64,000 bases of DNA from Shewanella glacialimarina. Lineage in GTDB: Bacteria; Pseudomonadota; Gammaproteobacteria; Enterobacterales; Shewanellaceae. Below the pieces are notes generated by a model, which was not told the DNA's origin, made no database searches, and saw only the letters and a program-made list of their open reading frames with translations. Below, one piece after another: positions 55,941 through 64,000 of the stretch (position 1 is the stretch's first letter; each line of letters opens with the position of its first letter). Both the position numbers and the translations under genes were made by a program. Location of the stretch: positions 1,426,001 to 1,490,000 of the forward strand of contig NZ_CP041216.1 in NCBI RefSeq assembly GCF_020511155.1, read 5' to 3'.

Positions 55941-55965
55941 AAGCACTGCTTTGGCGGTGCTTTTT
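55941..55965 (+). terminator. terminator after hupB
   Basis: The stem AGCACTGC/GCGGTGCT (one G-T pair) with loop TTTG, followed by TTTTT. Confidence 0.75.
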
Positions 55966-56051
55966 ACGAAATGGAATGTCAGTTGTTAATTTCACTGATA
56001 TTCGGAGTATTGGGTTGTACCCTTGGTAGCGTCTGATAACTCCATGTAAAC

Positions 56052-56081
56052 AAGGCGCATCACAAGAGATGCGCCTTTTTA
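56052..56081 (+). terminator. second terminator in the hupB-ppiD spacer
   Basis: The stem AAGGCGCATC/GATGCGCCTT with a six-base loop and T-run, 23 bp before the ppiD ATG. It lies about 90 bp after the hupB terminator, so it would end a separate short transcript from 55970-56050, for which no gene is annotated. Confidence 0.8.
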
Positions 56082-56108
56082 TTTTAATCGCAACAAGCGA
56101 GAATTCAG

Positions 56109-57983
56109 ATGTTAGAAAAAATCCGCGAAGGATCACAGGGAATTGTTGCTAAAACGATTCTAGTGCTTGTGATATTTTCATTTGCTTTTGCTGGTGTTAG
56201 TAGCTATTTAGGCTCTAGTACTGGTGTACCTGCTGCTATTGTTAATGGAATTGAAATTCCTGAAACTGAATTAGAACAAGCGTTCCAAAACGAGCGTGCT
56301 AGTTTAAAACAACAATATGGCGAAATGTTTGATGCTTTATCTGCAGATGACAGCTATATGCAAGGCATCAAGAAAGGTGTGTTAGATCGTTTAGTCGCAA
56401 ACACTCTTGTCGATCAAGCCGCTGTTGACCTTGGTTTACGTGTTTCTGATGAACAAATAAAACAAGCTATTTTCACTGAACCCGCATTTCAAACCGATGG
56501 CCAGTTTGATAACGATCGTTATCAAGCAGTATTGCGTCAATTGAACTATCAGCCAGTCACATTCCGCAATATGATGCGTGTTGATATGACGCGTAGTCAG
56601 TTATTAAAGGCGTTAGTAGGTAGTGAGTTTGTACTTGATGGTGAAGCAAAACAGCTTGCTGAAGTACAAAGTCAAACCCGTGACATTCGCTATATCTCTG
56701 TTGATTCAACACCTTTTTTAGCATCAGCTGATGTTACTGCTGAAGAAACTAAAGCGTTTTATGATGCTAACTTAATGCAGTTTATGAGCCCAGAGCTTGT
56801 CAGCCTTGAGTATGTTGAATTAAATGTGAAAGATATGGTCAGCGATATTGTTGTTGATGATGCTGAAGCGACTGAATATTATCAAGACAATCAATCACAG
56901 TATCAAACACCTGAAAAACGCTTAGCGAGCCATATTTATGCTGCTAGTGGTGATGATGCAGCTGATGAGGCAAAGTTAGATGCGATTGCAGCACGTATTG
57001 CAGCAGGCGAAGATTTTGCTGAATTAGCGAAAACGGAATCTGATGATAAATTCAGTGCCGAACAAGGTGGTCAAATCGATTGGTTTGAGCAAGGCGTTAT
57101 GGATGCCGCATTTGATGAAGTCTTATTCAGTCTTGAAAAAGGTCAAGTATCAGCGGTTGTAAAAGGTGAATTTGGCTTCCACATTATTAAACTAGTTGAT
57201 GTTCAGCCCGGCGCAATTGCTGCGTTTGATGATGTTAAAGCTAAAATTATTGCTCAAATTAAAGAGACAAAAGCATTAAGTATATTCTATGGCTTACAAA
57301 CTAAGCTTGCAGATACTAGCTATGAAATCCCTGACACGTTAATTGATACTGCTAATGCAGTTAATAAAGAAGTTCAGACAACAGATTTGTTTACTCGAGA
57401 TAATCCTCCGGCTAATTTAAACAAGCCTGATTTAGTCAAAGCGGCATTTTCAGATCAAGTACTGAGCAGTGGCATGAACAGCGAAGTGATTGAGCTTGAC
57501 CCTAATCATGTTGTCGTTATCCGTGTTAAGCAGCATCAAGATGCCGGTACCATGAGTTTTGACAAAGTTGAAGCGCAAATCGTACAACGTCTTAAGTATG
57601 ATAAAGCCAATGAAGCAGCGCGTGAAAAAGCGGCTACTTATATGACTCAGCTTAAAACGGGTGATTTTGCTATTAGTGGAGCAGAATTAGTCACTGTGGC
57701 TAAATTAGATCGCTTCAATCAAGACGTTGACGCTGCGATAGCTAATAAAGCATTCAAAATGCCAGCACCAGAAGCAGAAGCTGTGTCAATTGATACTGTT
57801 GCACTAGGTGCAGGTTATGCTGTTGTTGTACTTGATAAAGTTAATGCTGCTGAAAATATTGAAGCTAGCTTATTACAGTCGATTAAAGAAGGTTTATCAC
57901 GTCAATATGGCCAAGCGGATTACCGTGCTGTGATAGATTCGTTAAAGTCTAAAGCACAGATAGAATATCCTGTAGCTGAATAG
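56109..57983 (+). CDS. ppiD: periplasmic folding chaperone PpiD
   Basis: Inner-membrane-anchored periplasmic chaperone near the Sec translocon. The 624-residue product has the N-terminal anchor TILVLVIFSFAFAGVSSYLG (about 14-34), a SurA_N-like helical domain, a parvulin-type domain (about 260-355, with GGQIDWFEQG and EFGFHIIKL) and a C-terminal helical domain. Length matches E. coli PpiD (623). It is downstream of hupB, as in related genomes, but has its own terminator on each side. Confidence 0.95.
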   Translation: MLEKIREGSQGIVAKTILVLVIFSFAFAGVSSYLGSSTGVPAAIVNGIEIPETELEQAFQNERASLKQQYGEMFDALSADDSYMQGIKKGVLDRLVANTLVDQAAVDLGLRVSDEQIKQAIFTEPAFQTDGQFDNDRYQAVLRQLNYQPVTFRNMMRVDMTRSQLLKALVGSEFVLDGEAKQLAEVQSQTRDIRYISVDSTPFLASADVTAEETKAFYDANLMQFMSPELVSLEYVELNVKDMVSDIVVDDAEATEYYQDNQSQYQTPEKRLASHIYAASGDDAADEAKLDAIAARIAAGEDFAELAKTESDDKFSAEQGGQIDWFEQGVMDAAFDEVLFSLEKGQVSAVVKGEFGFHIIKLVDVQPGAIAAFDDVKAKIIAQIKETKALSIFYGLQTKLADTSYEIPDTLIDTANAVNKEVQTTDLFTRDNPPANLNKPDLVKAAFSDQVLSSGMNSEVIELDPNHVVVIRVKQHQDAGTMSFDKVEAQIVQRLKYDKANEAAREKAATYMTQLKTGDFAISGAELVTVAKLDRFNQDVDAAIANKAFKMPAPEAEAVSIDTVALGAGYAVVVLDKVNAAENIEASLLQSIKEGLSRQYGQADYRAVIDSLKSKAQIEYPVAE

Positions 57984-58010
57984 TTTTTAGCTATACTATC
58001 GCGATGCTAT

Positions 58011-58042
58011 AAAAGCCAAGGTTAATTAAACCTTGGCTTTTT
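58011..58042 (+). terminator. terminator after ppiD
   Basis: The stem AAAGCCAAGGTT/AACCTTGGCTTT with a short AATT-type loop and T-run. Confidence 0.88.
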
Positions 58043-58116
58043 TATTTGCTTTATCATCTTATCGATGACTTATCTCGCTTTTACAGCATCTGTTTATATA
58101 ATGACTTTAATGAGCT

Positions 58117-59043
58117 ATGTTCTCAGGCTTATCTCGATTAAATATGATTTTAAGAGGCTTTACTGTGGATCTTGAGCAGCAATTTGAAGGTGTTTTACAA
58201 CTTATTGATAACCACTTGAATGAAAACCTGTCCCTTGAGCGATTGGCTGCTGAGGCGGGAGTACCCTTAAACCACTTTGAGTTTATTTTTTATAGTTTGT
58301 ATCACACTCAAGTTGTTGACTATATCGCGTTATTGAGAAATATTGAAGCGGCTCAAACCTTAGGGTTTGATAAGAGTGTCAGTATCCTTGACGTTGCAAA
58401 AGCAGATGGGTATTCATCCACTGTTGAGTTTACCAAAGCTTTTACATCAAGTATTGGTCAAACTCCACAAGCTTTTAGGCAAGCACCCGATTGGGCTAAT
58501 TTCTTTATAAAACAACAGCCACTAAAAACATTATCGCAGGGGCATAACACCCTAACTGATACTGATGTAAATATTGAAATCATACAGCTAGATAAAGTTG
58601 ATTTAGTGCTGATTAAACATCGCGGACCTAAAGTTTATTTACCGCAAACTATTCAGGCGTTAGTCGCCTTTAGAAAAGCGCATCAATTAACACTCTTAGA
58701 TAACCGAACATTTAATTTTGTTTATAGTTTGCCACAAAATATGAGTATGAATTACGCGATTGATATTGGTGTGAGTGTACCTACAGCCAAATTGAGTGAT
58801 CTACAGGTTGTAATGGCTGATTCAGAATATTTTAAAACGAGCGCTATACCAAGCGGAACGTATGCTACTTTTGTGCATAAAGGCTCTGAAATAGCGCTTC
58901 AAGGTAAAATTAGTTATCTTTACAGCATATGGCTAGCTAAAAATAATTTTACGCTTGTAGAGCATCCACTAACCTTTGAACGTTTTGATCTTACTGACAC
59001 TAATGACGATGTGCATGTGAAAGTATATTTAGCGGTAAGTTAG
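58117..59043 (+). CDS. AraC-family regulator with GyrI-like effector domain
   Basis: A 308-residue regulator. The AraC/XylS helix-turn-helix is N-terminal (about 18-125: LSLERLAAEAGVPLNHFEFI for the first helix pair, ILDVAKADGYSSTVEFTKAF for the second). A GyrI/Rob-type ligand-binding domain (about 150-305) follows. This N-terminal HTH order is that of Rob/SoxS-like proteins with a BmrR/GyrI effector-binding domain. Start alternatives are ATG 58144 or GTG 58165, since the first nine or so residues are not conserved-looking. Target genes are not evident. It is convergent with fabV. Confidence 0.85.
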   Translation: MFSGLSRLNMILRGFTVDLEQQFEGVLQLIDNHLNENLSLERLAAEAGVPLNHFEFIFYSLYHTQVVDYIALLRNIEAAQTLGFDKSVSILDVAKADGYSSTVEFTKAFTSSIGQTPQAFRQAPDWANFFIKQQPLKTLSQGHNTLTDTDVNIEIIQLDKVDLVLIKHRGPKVYLPQTIQALVAFRKAHQLTLLDNRTFNFVYSLPQNMSMNYAIDIGVSVPTAKLSDLQVVMADSEYFKTSAIPSGTYATFVHKGSEIALQGKISYLYSIWLAKNNFTLVEHPLTFERFDLTDTNDDVHVKVYLAVS

Positions 59044-59225
59044 ATCACTATGGTTCAATGTGTGAGTGATTTAATACCCGGTTGATTTAATGTGCCAGTG
59101 ATTAATGCGTTAGCGTTGTTAAAGTGAGGACAAGGTGCATCAGAGGCTTATCTAGAAAGAGGGAAGAGCTCTTTGAGTGAGTGTGTACTTAGCCCACTTT
59201 TATTAAGTCTTACCCCGCTTAAAAA

Positions 59226-59253
59226 GAAAAACCAGCCAAGTTGGCTGGTTTTT
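59226..59253. terminator. bidirectional terminator between the AraC regulator and fabV
   Basis: The stem AAAAACCAGCCAA/TTGGCTGGTTTTT is perfectly self-complementary and sits between convergent genes. Confidence 0.88.
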
Positions 59254-59271
59254 AATATTTGAATCTACTGC

Positions 59272-60474
59272 TTATAAACTAATAACATCAAACTCGACAT
59301 TCGGGTTTACATCTGCTTCGTAATCAATACCGTCAATACCAAAGCCAAATAGCTTCAAAAACTCTTCTTTATATTCGCGGTAGTCCGCAAGTTCAGATAA
59401 GTTTTCTGTGGTAACTAATGGCCATAAATCACGACAATGTTTTTGAATTTCTTCACGTAATTCCCAATCATCCAAACGTAAACGATTAGTGTCGTCCACT
59501 GCAGGAGCTTGGCCATCAGCGCGGAATAAACGCTCACTGAACATACGGTAAATTTGATCCATACAGCCTTCGTGAAGACCTTCTTCACGCATTTTCTTGA
59601 ATACCATAGCGATATACAATGGCATAACAGGGATTGCCGAGCTGGCTTGAGTCACAACACTCTTTAATACAGCAACATTGGCTGAGCCGCCTTTAGTGGC
59701 TAGCTTGTTATTTAATGAATGGGCAGCACGATCTAAATCCATTTTAGCTTTGCCAAGGGCACCGTGCCAGTAGATAGGCCAAGTGATTTCTGTGCCAATG
59801 TAGCTGTAGGCGACTGTTTTACAACCGTCAGCAAGTACACCCGCTTGTGAAAGTGCTTCAATCCACAATTCCCAATCTTCGCCGCCCATAACGGTAACTG
59901 TATCTGCAATTTCTTGCTCAGTAGCGGGTTCAACGGAGGTTTCAATAATCGTGTCTTTATTCGTATCCACAGCGGTTGCGCTGTAGGTTTCACCTATTGG
60001 CTTTAGTGATGAACGAATAACTTCACCGGTGTCGGGCAGTTTACGCACTGGTGAGGCAAGTGAATATACCACCATATCAATTTGACCTAAGTCTTGCTTG
60101 ATAAGCTCAATGACTTTTTGCTTTGCTTCATGGCTGAATGCATCACAGTTAATGCTTTTTGAATATAAACCTTCGGCTTTAGCAAACTTATCAAATGCGG
60201 CAGAGTTATACCAACCAGCAGTGCCAGTTTTAGTCTCTGAGCTTGGTTTTTCGAAAAACACACCGATTGTGGCTGCGTTACTACCAAATGCTGAAGCGAT
60301 ACGTGAAGATAAGCCATAGCCACTTGATGAACCAACCACTAATACCTTTTTAGGACCATTAGTGATTTTGCCTTTTGCTTTAGTTAAATCGATTTGTTCT
60401 TTTACGTTAGCTTCACAACCAACAGGATGGGTTGTGGTACAAATAAAGCCACGAATTTTTGGTTTAATAATCAT
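59272..60474 (-). CDS. fabV: enoyl-[ACP] reductase / trans-2-enoyl-CoA reductase FabV
   Basis: NADH-dependent reduction of trans-2-enoyl thioesters, the last step of fatty acid elongation, by the triclosan-insensitive FabV isoform. The 400-residue short-chain-reductase protein has the coenzyme motif [20 protein letters not shown], the [12 protein letters not shown] segment, and the active-site pattern Y-(N)8-K in [11 protein letters not shown]. Length and the N-terminal [18 protein letters not shown] are typical of FabV. It is a single-gene unit. Confidence 0.96.
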   Translation of the reverse strand: MIIKPKIRGFICTTTHPVGCEANVKEQIDLTKAKGKITNGPKKVLVVGSSSGYGLSSRIASAFGSNAATIGVFFEKPSSETKTGTAGWYNSAAFDKFAKAEGLYSKSINCDAFSHEAKQKVIELIKQDLGQIDMVVYSLASPVRKLPDTGEVIRSSLKPIGETYSATAVDTNKDTIIETSVEPATEQEIADTVTVMGGEDWELWIEALSQAGVLADGCKTVAYSYIGTEITWPIYWHGALGKAKMDLDRAAHSLNNKLATKGGSANVAVLKSVVTQASSAIPVMPLYIAMVFKKMREEGLHEGCMDQIYRMFSERLFRADGQAPAVDDTNRLRLDDWELREEIQKHCRDLWPLVTTENLSELADYREYKEEFLKLFGFGIDGIDYEADVNPNVEFDVISL

Positions 60475-60578
60475 AAGTCAGTTCTTCCTTTGTCGTTGGC
60501 ACTAGGATAATTAGATCGTCGATGAAATGGCACTTATTTTTGTGTAAAGTTGCCATTTAGGCCAGTGGTTGGAGCAGT

Positions 60579-61364
60579 TTAACGCTTTTGCATGAAGTGA
60601 GTTTGCTCTTGAATGAGCCTTTGGGTGTATTCATGCTTAGGCGAAGTGAATAAGTCTGCGGTATTCGCTTTTTCTACCATACAGCCATTGTGAAGCACCA
60701 TGATTTTATCGCTGATATGGCGGATGATATTTAAGTTGTGCGACACAAATATATAAGACAAACCGAGATCTTTTTGTAATTTTAACAATAAGTTAATAAT
60801 TTGCGAACGAACGGACAAATCAAGCGCGGTTAATGCTTCATCGGCAATAATAATTTTGGGGTTAAGCATTAATGCTCGCGCAACGGCAACACGTTGCTTT
60901 TGACCTTCAGATACCATATGGGGATAAAAATTAACGTGTTCAGGCAATAAACCTACCTTGCGTAGAGTATCAATTACCTGCACCCGTCGCTCCTCAACGG
61001 TAAGGCTTGTACTAAACTTAAGTGGTTCATTCAGCAATTCACCAATGGTTAATCTCGGATTTAAAGAGGTGTTTGGGTCTTGAAAAATCATTCTGATTAA
61101 TCGGCAACGTTGTTTTACATTACGTGACTCTAAGGCTTCACCTTCAAAGAAAATATCACCACTACTTCTTTGTTCTGCACCGACTAAAATACGTGCAAGG
61201 GTTGATTTTCCTGAGCCCACTTCACCGACAATTGCCAATGTTTCGCCACGCCCTAGCTCAAAGGATACGGGTAATAGTGCATCATAATATTGTGGTACGA
61301 ACCCTTTGTAACCTGTTAAGTATTGCTTACTCAGGTTGGTCACTTTAAGCAAAGGTGTTGTCAT
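60579..61364 (-). CDS. sapF: peptide ABC transporter ATP-binding protein SapF
   Basis: ATPase subunit of the Sap transporter, which in enterobacteria is linked to antimicrobial peptide resistance and putrescine export. It has Walker A GEVGSGKST, a signature motif as VSEGQKQRVAVARAL, Walker B IIIADEALTALD and the H-loop VSHNLN. The ATG at 61364 (MTTPLLKVTNLSKQY) gives 261 residues, close to E. coli SapF (268), and overlaps sapD by 20 bp. Longer in-frame starts at 61379 or 61409 are less likely. It is the last gene of sapBCDF. Confidence 0.93.
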   Translation of the reverse strand: MTTPLLKVTNLSKQYLTGYKGFVPQYYDALLPVSFELGRGETLAIVGEVGSGKSTLARILVGAEQRSSGDIFFEGEALESRNVKQRCRLIRMIFQDPNTSLNPRLTIGELLNEPLKFSTSLTVEERRVQVIDTLRKVGLLPEHVNFYPHMVSEGQKQRVAVARALMLNPKIIIADEALTALDLSVRSQIINLLLKLQKDLGLSYIFVSHNLNIIRHISDKIMVLHNGCMVEKANTADLFTSPKHEYTQRLIQEQTHFMQKR

Positions 61365-62355
61365 CGGCTTCTTGCTCATTTTTGTATGGAAAGTGGCAGG
61401 CAAATGCACGGTCTTTGACGTGCTCTATTTTAGGTTGTTTGACACATTGTCGTTTAGCTTCAGGACATCGAGGTCCTAATCTGCAACCTGCAGGGAGATT
61501 TTGAATTGAAGGAGATGATCCTTGCAGTGTTGGTAAATTAGATTTATGTCGCATTTTACCCGTGTAATCAGGTAAGTTCTTTAAAAGTGCACGCGTATAC
61601 GGATGAAACGGACTCGCAACTATCTCATCTGTGGGGCCAGACTCCATCATTTGACCTCCGTACAATACGGTTAAATGATCGCAATATTGGACTAATGTTT
61701 CAAGTTCATGGCTAACCAATAAAATCGACACATTTTGCAGCTGATTTAACTGTGACAATAACCTGAATATCTGGGCCTGGGTATTTTGTTCCATCGAGTT
61801 TGTCGGTTCATCCGCAATTAATAACTTAGGGTGATTCGCAACCGCCATAGCTATCATGACTTTTTGGCATTCACCTTCTGATAATTCCCATGGATAGCAC
61901 TTCATTAAGGATTTAGGGCTTTTGATGCCCACTTTATGTAGCCATTTTTGCGCGTTTAGATAGGTATCTTTTGATCTACGCCAAAAAGGAACATTTTTGT
62001 TAGGCACCATAGCTTCAATTAATTGGCTACCGACGGTTTTTACCGGATCAAGGCTGCCCGACGGGTCTTGAAAGATCATTGCCATATCGCTGCCCATTAA
62101 GCAGCGGCGCTCTTTGGCGGTTAATTCTAGTAAGTCTTTGCCATCAAACATCATTCTGTCAGCCATAACATACCAGTTAGTGCCTAAAATTCCCAAAATG
62201 GCTTTAGCTAATATACTTCGTCCTGAACCAGACTCTCCTACCAAACCATGAATTTCTCCAGGGTTCATGGTGAGACTGACTTTCTCTAATACCGCCACTC
62301 TACCGTGGTCGGTTTCGAGTTCTATTGTTAGGTTTCGAATATCGAGTAATGGCAT
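61345..62355 (-). CDS. sapD: peptide ABC transporter ATP-binding protein SapD
   Basis: Second ATPase of the Sap system. The 336-residue product has Walker A GESGSGRSILAK (Arg in place of the usual invariant Lys), a signature LSEGECQKVMIAMA, Walker B LLIADEPTN and an oligopeptide/dipeptide transporter C-terminal region with a CRLGPRCPEAKRQC cysteine cluster. The Walker A Lys to Arg change resembles what is seen in SapD proteins as I recall, but should be checked. E. coli SapD also affects Trk potassium uptake. It starts 3 bp after sapC ends. Confidence 0.94.
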   Translation of the reverse strand: MPLLDIRNLTIELETDHGRVAVLEKVSLTMNPGEIHGLVGESGSGRSILAKAILGILGTNWYVMADRMMFDGKDLLELTAKERRCLMGSDMAMIFQDPSGSLDPVKTVGSQLIEAMVPNKNVPFWRRSKDTYLNAQKWLHKVGIKSPKSLMKCYPWELSEGECQKVMIAMAVANHPKLLIADEPTNSMEQNTQAQIFRLLSQLNQLQNVSILLVSHELETLVQYCDHLTVLYGGQMMESGPTDEIVASPFHPYTRALLKNLPDYTGKMRHKSNLPTLQGSSPSIQNLPAGCRLGPRCPEAKRQCVKQPKIEHVKDRAFACHFPYKNEQEADDNTFA

Positions 62356-62358
62356 AAA

Positions 62359-63249
62359 TTAGTTTCTTATTGGTGCAATAGCGGATCGTAAACCGTCACC
62401 AACCAGGTTAACGGCAAGTACGCTGAATAATATTGCTACACCAGGAATGGTAACAGTCCAGGGCGCCAGTAATAAATTATCTAAGCCCTGCGCAATCATC
62501 GCGCCCCATTCTGGACTCGGTGCCTGGGCGCCAAGGTTTAAAAAACCTAACGCAGCAATATCTAAAATGGCTGCCGAAATAGCCATAGTAATTTGAATAA
62601 TGAGCACTTCCCATACATTTGGCATAATAACATACCAAAAAATTTGCAGATTATTAGCGCCGTCAAGCTTAGCGGCAGTGACATATTCTTTTTGTAATTC
62701 TTCATGAACAGCCTGGTGAATAGTGCGAATAAACTGCGGCACCATAGCAATTCCAACAGCCCAGAATACGTTATAAAGCCCAGGCCCTATAACAGCGACC
62801 ACTAAAATAGCCATTAATAGTGATGGAATAGATAATAGGGCATCGAGTAAATGGCCTAAAATACTGGACTTTAGCCCTCGCATCATGCCGGAAATCGAAC
62901 CTATTAAAAATCCAAAAAACAATGCACAGCTTACAATAATAAGTGACATGCCGAACGTTAGCTGAACACCATGTAAAATGCGGCTGAATATGTCTCGTCC
63001 AAGATCGTCAGTGCCTAAAAAGTATTCCACGTGTCCTAATGGATCCCAAGAAGGTGGCAGTAATAAAATTTGTTGATTCTGCTCATTAACAGAATAAGGA
63101 GCAATGAAGGGGGCTAAAATAGTGAGTAATAATAAAAAACAAACCCCCCACAATCCAATAAGTGCAAATGGATTTTTAGAAAATGCTTTCCATACTCTAC
63201 CAGCAGGAGTAGCAATATAGTCTTGTTTATAAATCTTAATAGGAGGCAT
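62359..63249 (-). CDS. sapC: peptide ABC transporter permease SapC
   Basis: A 296-residue inner-membrane permease with an N-terminal helix, a DPP/OPP-type N-terminal domain and five further helices. The GTDDLGRDIFSRILHGVQ segment and the EAA-type loop EYVTAAKLDGANNLQIFW are typical of DppC/OppC permeases. It overlaps sapB by 14 bp. Confidence 0.94.
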   Translation of the reverse strand: MPPIKIYKQDYIATPAGRVWKAFSKNPFALIGLWGVCFLLLLTILAPFIAPYSVNEQNQQILLLPPSWDPLGHVEYFLGTDDLGRDIFSRILHGVQLTFGMSLIIVSCALFFGFLIGSISGMMRGLKSSILGHLLDALLSIPSLLMAILVVAVIGPGLYNVFWAVGIAMVPQFIRTIHQAVHEELQKEYVTAAKLDGANNLQIFWYVIMPNVWEVLIIQITMAISAAILDIAALGFLNLGAQAPSPEWGAMIAQGLDNLLLAPWTVTIPGVAILFSVLAVNLVGDGLRSAIAPIRN

Positions 63250-64000
63250 ACAGTTCCTTTTTGCTCATTGGATTGATCACTGTATGGATAAATTCAATCA
63301 GTATGCTTAAAAAGATAATTAACAGTGACACAGAAAGTATACCTGCTTGAATGACGGTATAGTCACGTTGGTAAATACCTGATACTAACCAGCTACCTAC
63401 ACCAGGCCATGAAAAAATAACTTCCACAACAATACCATAGCTCGCAAATGAGCCTAACATAATCCCGATGCTTTTAAGCACAGGTATCATTGCATTTGGT
63501 AATGCGTGGCGAATAATAATTTTGAATGTATGTAAGCCTCTAGCTTCAGCTGCACGAATATAGGTTTGATTCATCACATGTAACATTGCCTGATGTGTAA
63601 TGCGCACTATTAAGGTAAAGGGCAAAACCGCAAGTGTAATAGCGGGCAAAATCAAGTGCATGATGGCATCGACAAAAGCTTGAAGCCGATAAGCGGAATC
63701 GGATAGCAAGGTATCAATTAACATGAATCCAGTGACTGGCTCAATTTGATAAAGTAAATTTATTTGCCCAGAGATAGGCAACCAGCCTAAGTTTACGCCA
63801 AACCAAAGTGATAAGGTTAATCCAAGCCAAAATATCGGGGTGGAATAACCGGTTAAGGTAAGTCCCAATATACTACCCTGGACAAGTTTATTCTTACTCA
63901 GCGCCGCAATAACTCCAATTGGTACGCCCAAAAATAATGCGATAGCGCCTGAGAATAGTGATAATTCAAATGATGCGGGTAGCACTGCTTTTAATTCGTC
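63236..64000 (-). CDS. sapB: peptide ABC transporter permease SapB (5' end outside the window)
   Basis: Partial gene: the frame stays open to the window edge (codons for DELKA precede the GTG at 63985), so the true start lies beyond 64000. About 255 residues are visible, against 321 in E. coli SapB. The EAA loop reads YIRAAEARGLHTFKIIIRHALPN, and the ending follows DppB-type permeases. Upstream sapA would be expected outside the window. Confidence 0.92.
   Translation of the reverse strand, partial: DELKAVLPASFELSLFSGAIALFLGVPIGVIAALSKNKLVQGSILGLTLTGYSTPIFWLGLTLSLWFGVNLGWLPISGQINLLYQIEPVTGFMLIDTLLSDSAYRLQAFVDAIMHLILPAITLAVLPFTLIVRITHQAMLHVMNQTYIRAAEARGLHTFKIIIRHALPNAMIPVLKSIGIMLGSFASYGIVVEVIFSWPGVGSWLVSGIYQRDYTVIQAGILSVSLLIIFLSILIEFIHTVINPMSKKELYASY

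Overview
The window is a stretch of gammaproteobacterial chromosome, most probably from a marine Shewanella-type organism. The evidence is gene content and order: pdxB-asd-fimV-truA-folC-dedD-cvpA-purF, then fabB, miaE, lpxH-ppiB/cysS, tig-clpP-clpX-lon-hupB-ppiD, fabV and sapBCDF. No species can be fixed from sequence reading alone. There is no complete mobile element, CRISPR array or rRNA operon.

Layout. Positions 1-13.7 kb hold housekeeping genes (glnS, pdxB, asd, a very long repeat-bearing fimV, truA, folC, a SPOR protein, cvpA, purF). Positions 13.7-19 kb are accessory. A large cell-surface lipoprotein gene is interrupted by one in-frame amber codon, has a heptanucleotide tandem repeat upstream, and is followed by a decayed IS110-type transposase relic. 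Positions 19-27 kb return to core genes: mnmC with an eroded methyltransferase half, fabB, a Yip1-like membrane protein, miaE, lpxH, ppiB and cysS.

Positions 27-47.5 kb form the most interesting block: an exopolysaccharide locus with its own control circuit. The structural genes run leftwards: STAS protein, Wza-like exporter, Wzz-like chain-length protein, Wzy-like polymerase, Wzx flippase, a GT2 glycosyltransferase, a three-module sugar transferase/WecG fusion, a nucleotidyltransferase-like/beta-helix/sugar-transferase-like protein, TagD and a CDP-glycerol glycerophosphotransferase. The control genes are an RsbW-like kinase, a receiver-PP2C phosphatase, a hybrid histidine kinase and a sigma-54 activator. 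Reading the intergenic regions, I found four promoter regions with a GG-N10-GC (once GG-N10-GT) sigma-54 element. Each has, 62-74 bp upstream, clustered copies of the palindrome TTGCA-N3-TGCAA, the form of site known for LuxO-type activators. This looks like a self-contained relative of the Vibrio fischeri syp system: partner-switching through STAS/kinase/phosphatase plus a phosphorelay to a sigma-54 activator. The twist is a predicted glycerol-phosphate modification of the polymer.

Positions 47.5-64 kb are core again: folD, a tRNA operon (Pro, Arg, His, with a tRNA-like relic between the first two) behind a strong GC-discriminator promoter, the trigger factor/ClpP/ClpX/Lon proteostasis cluster with a good sigma-32 promoter for lon, hupB, ppiD, an AraC-type regulator, fabV, and the sapBCDF ABC transporter genes, with sapB running off the right edge.
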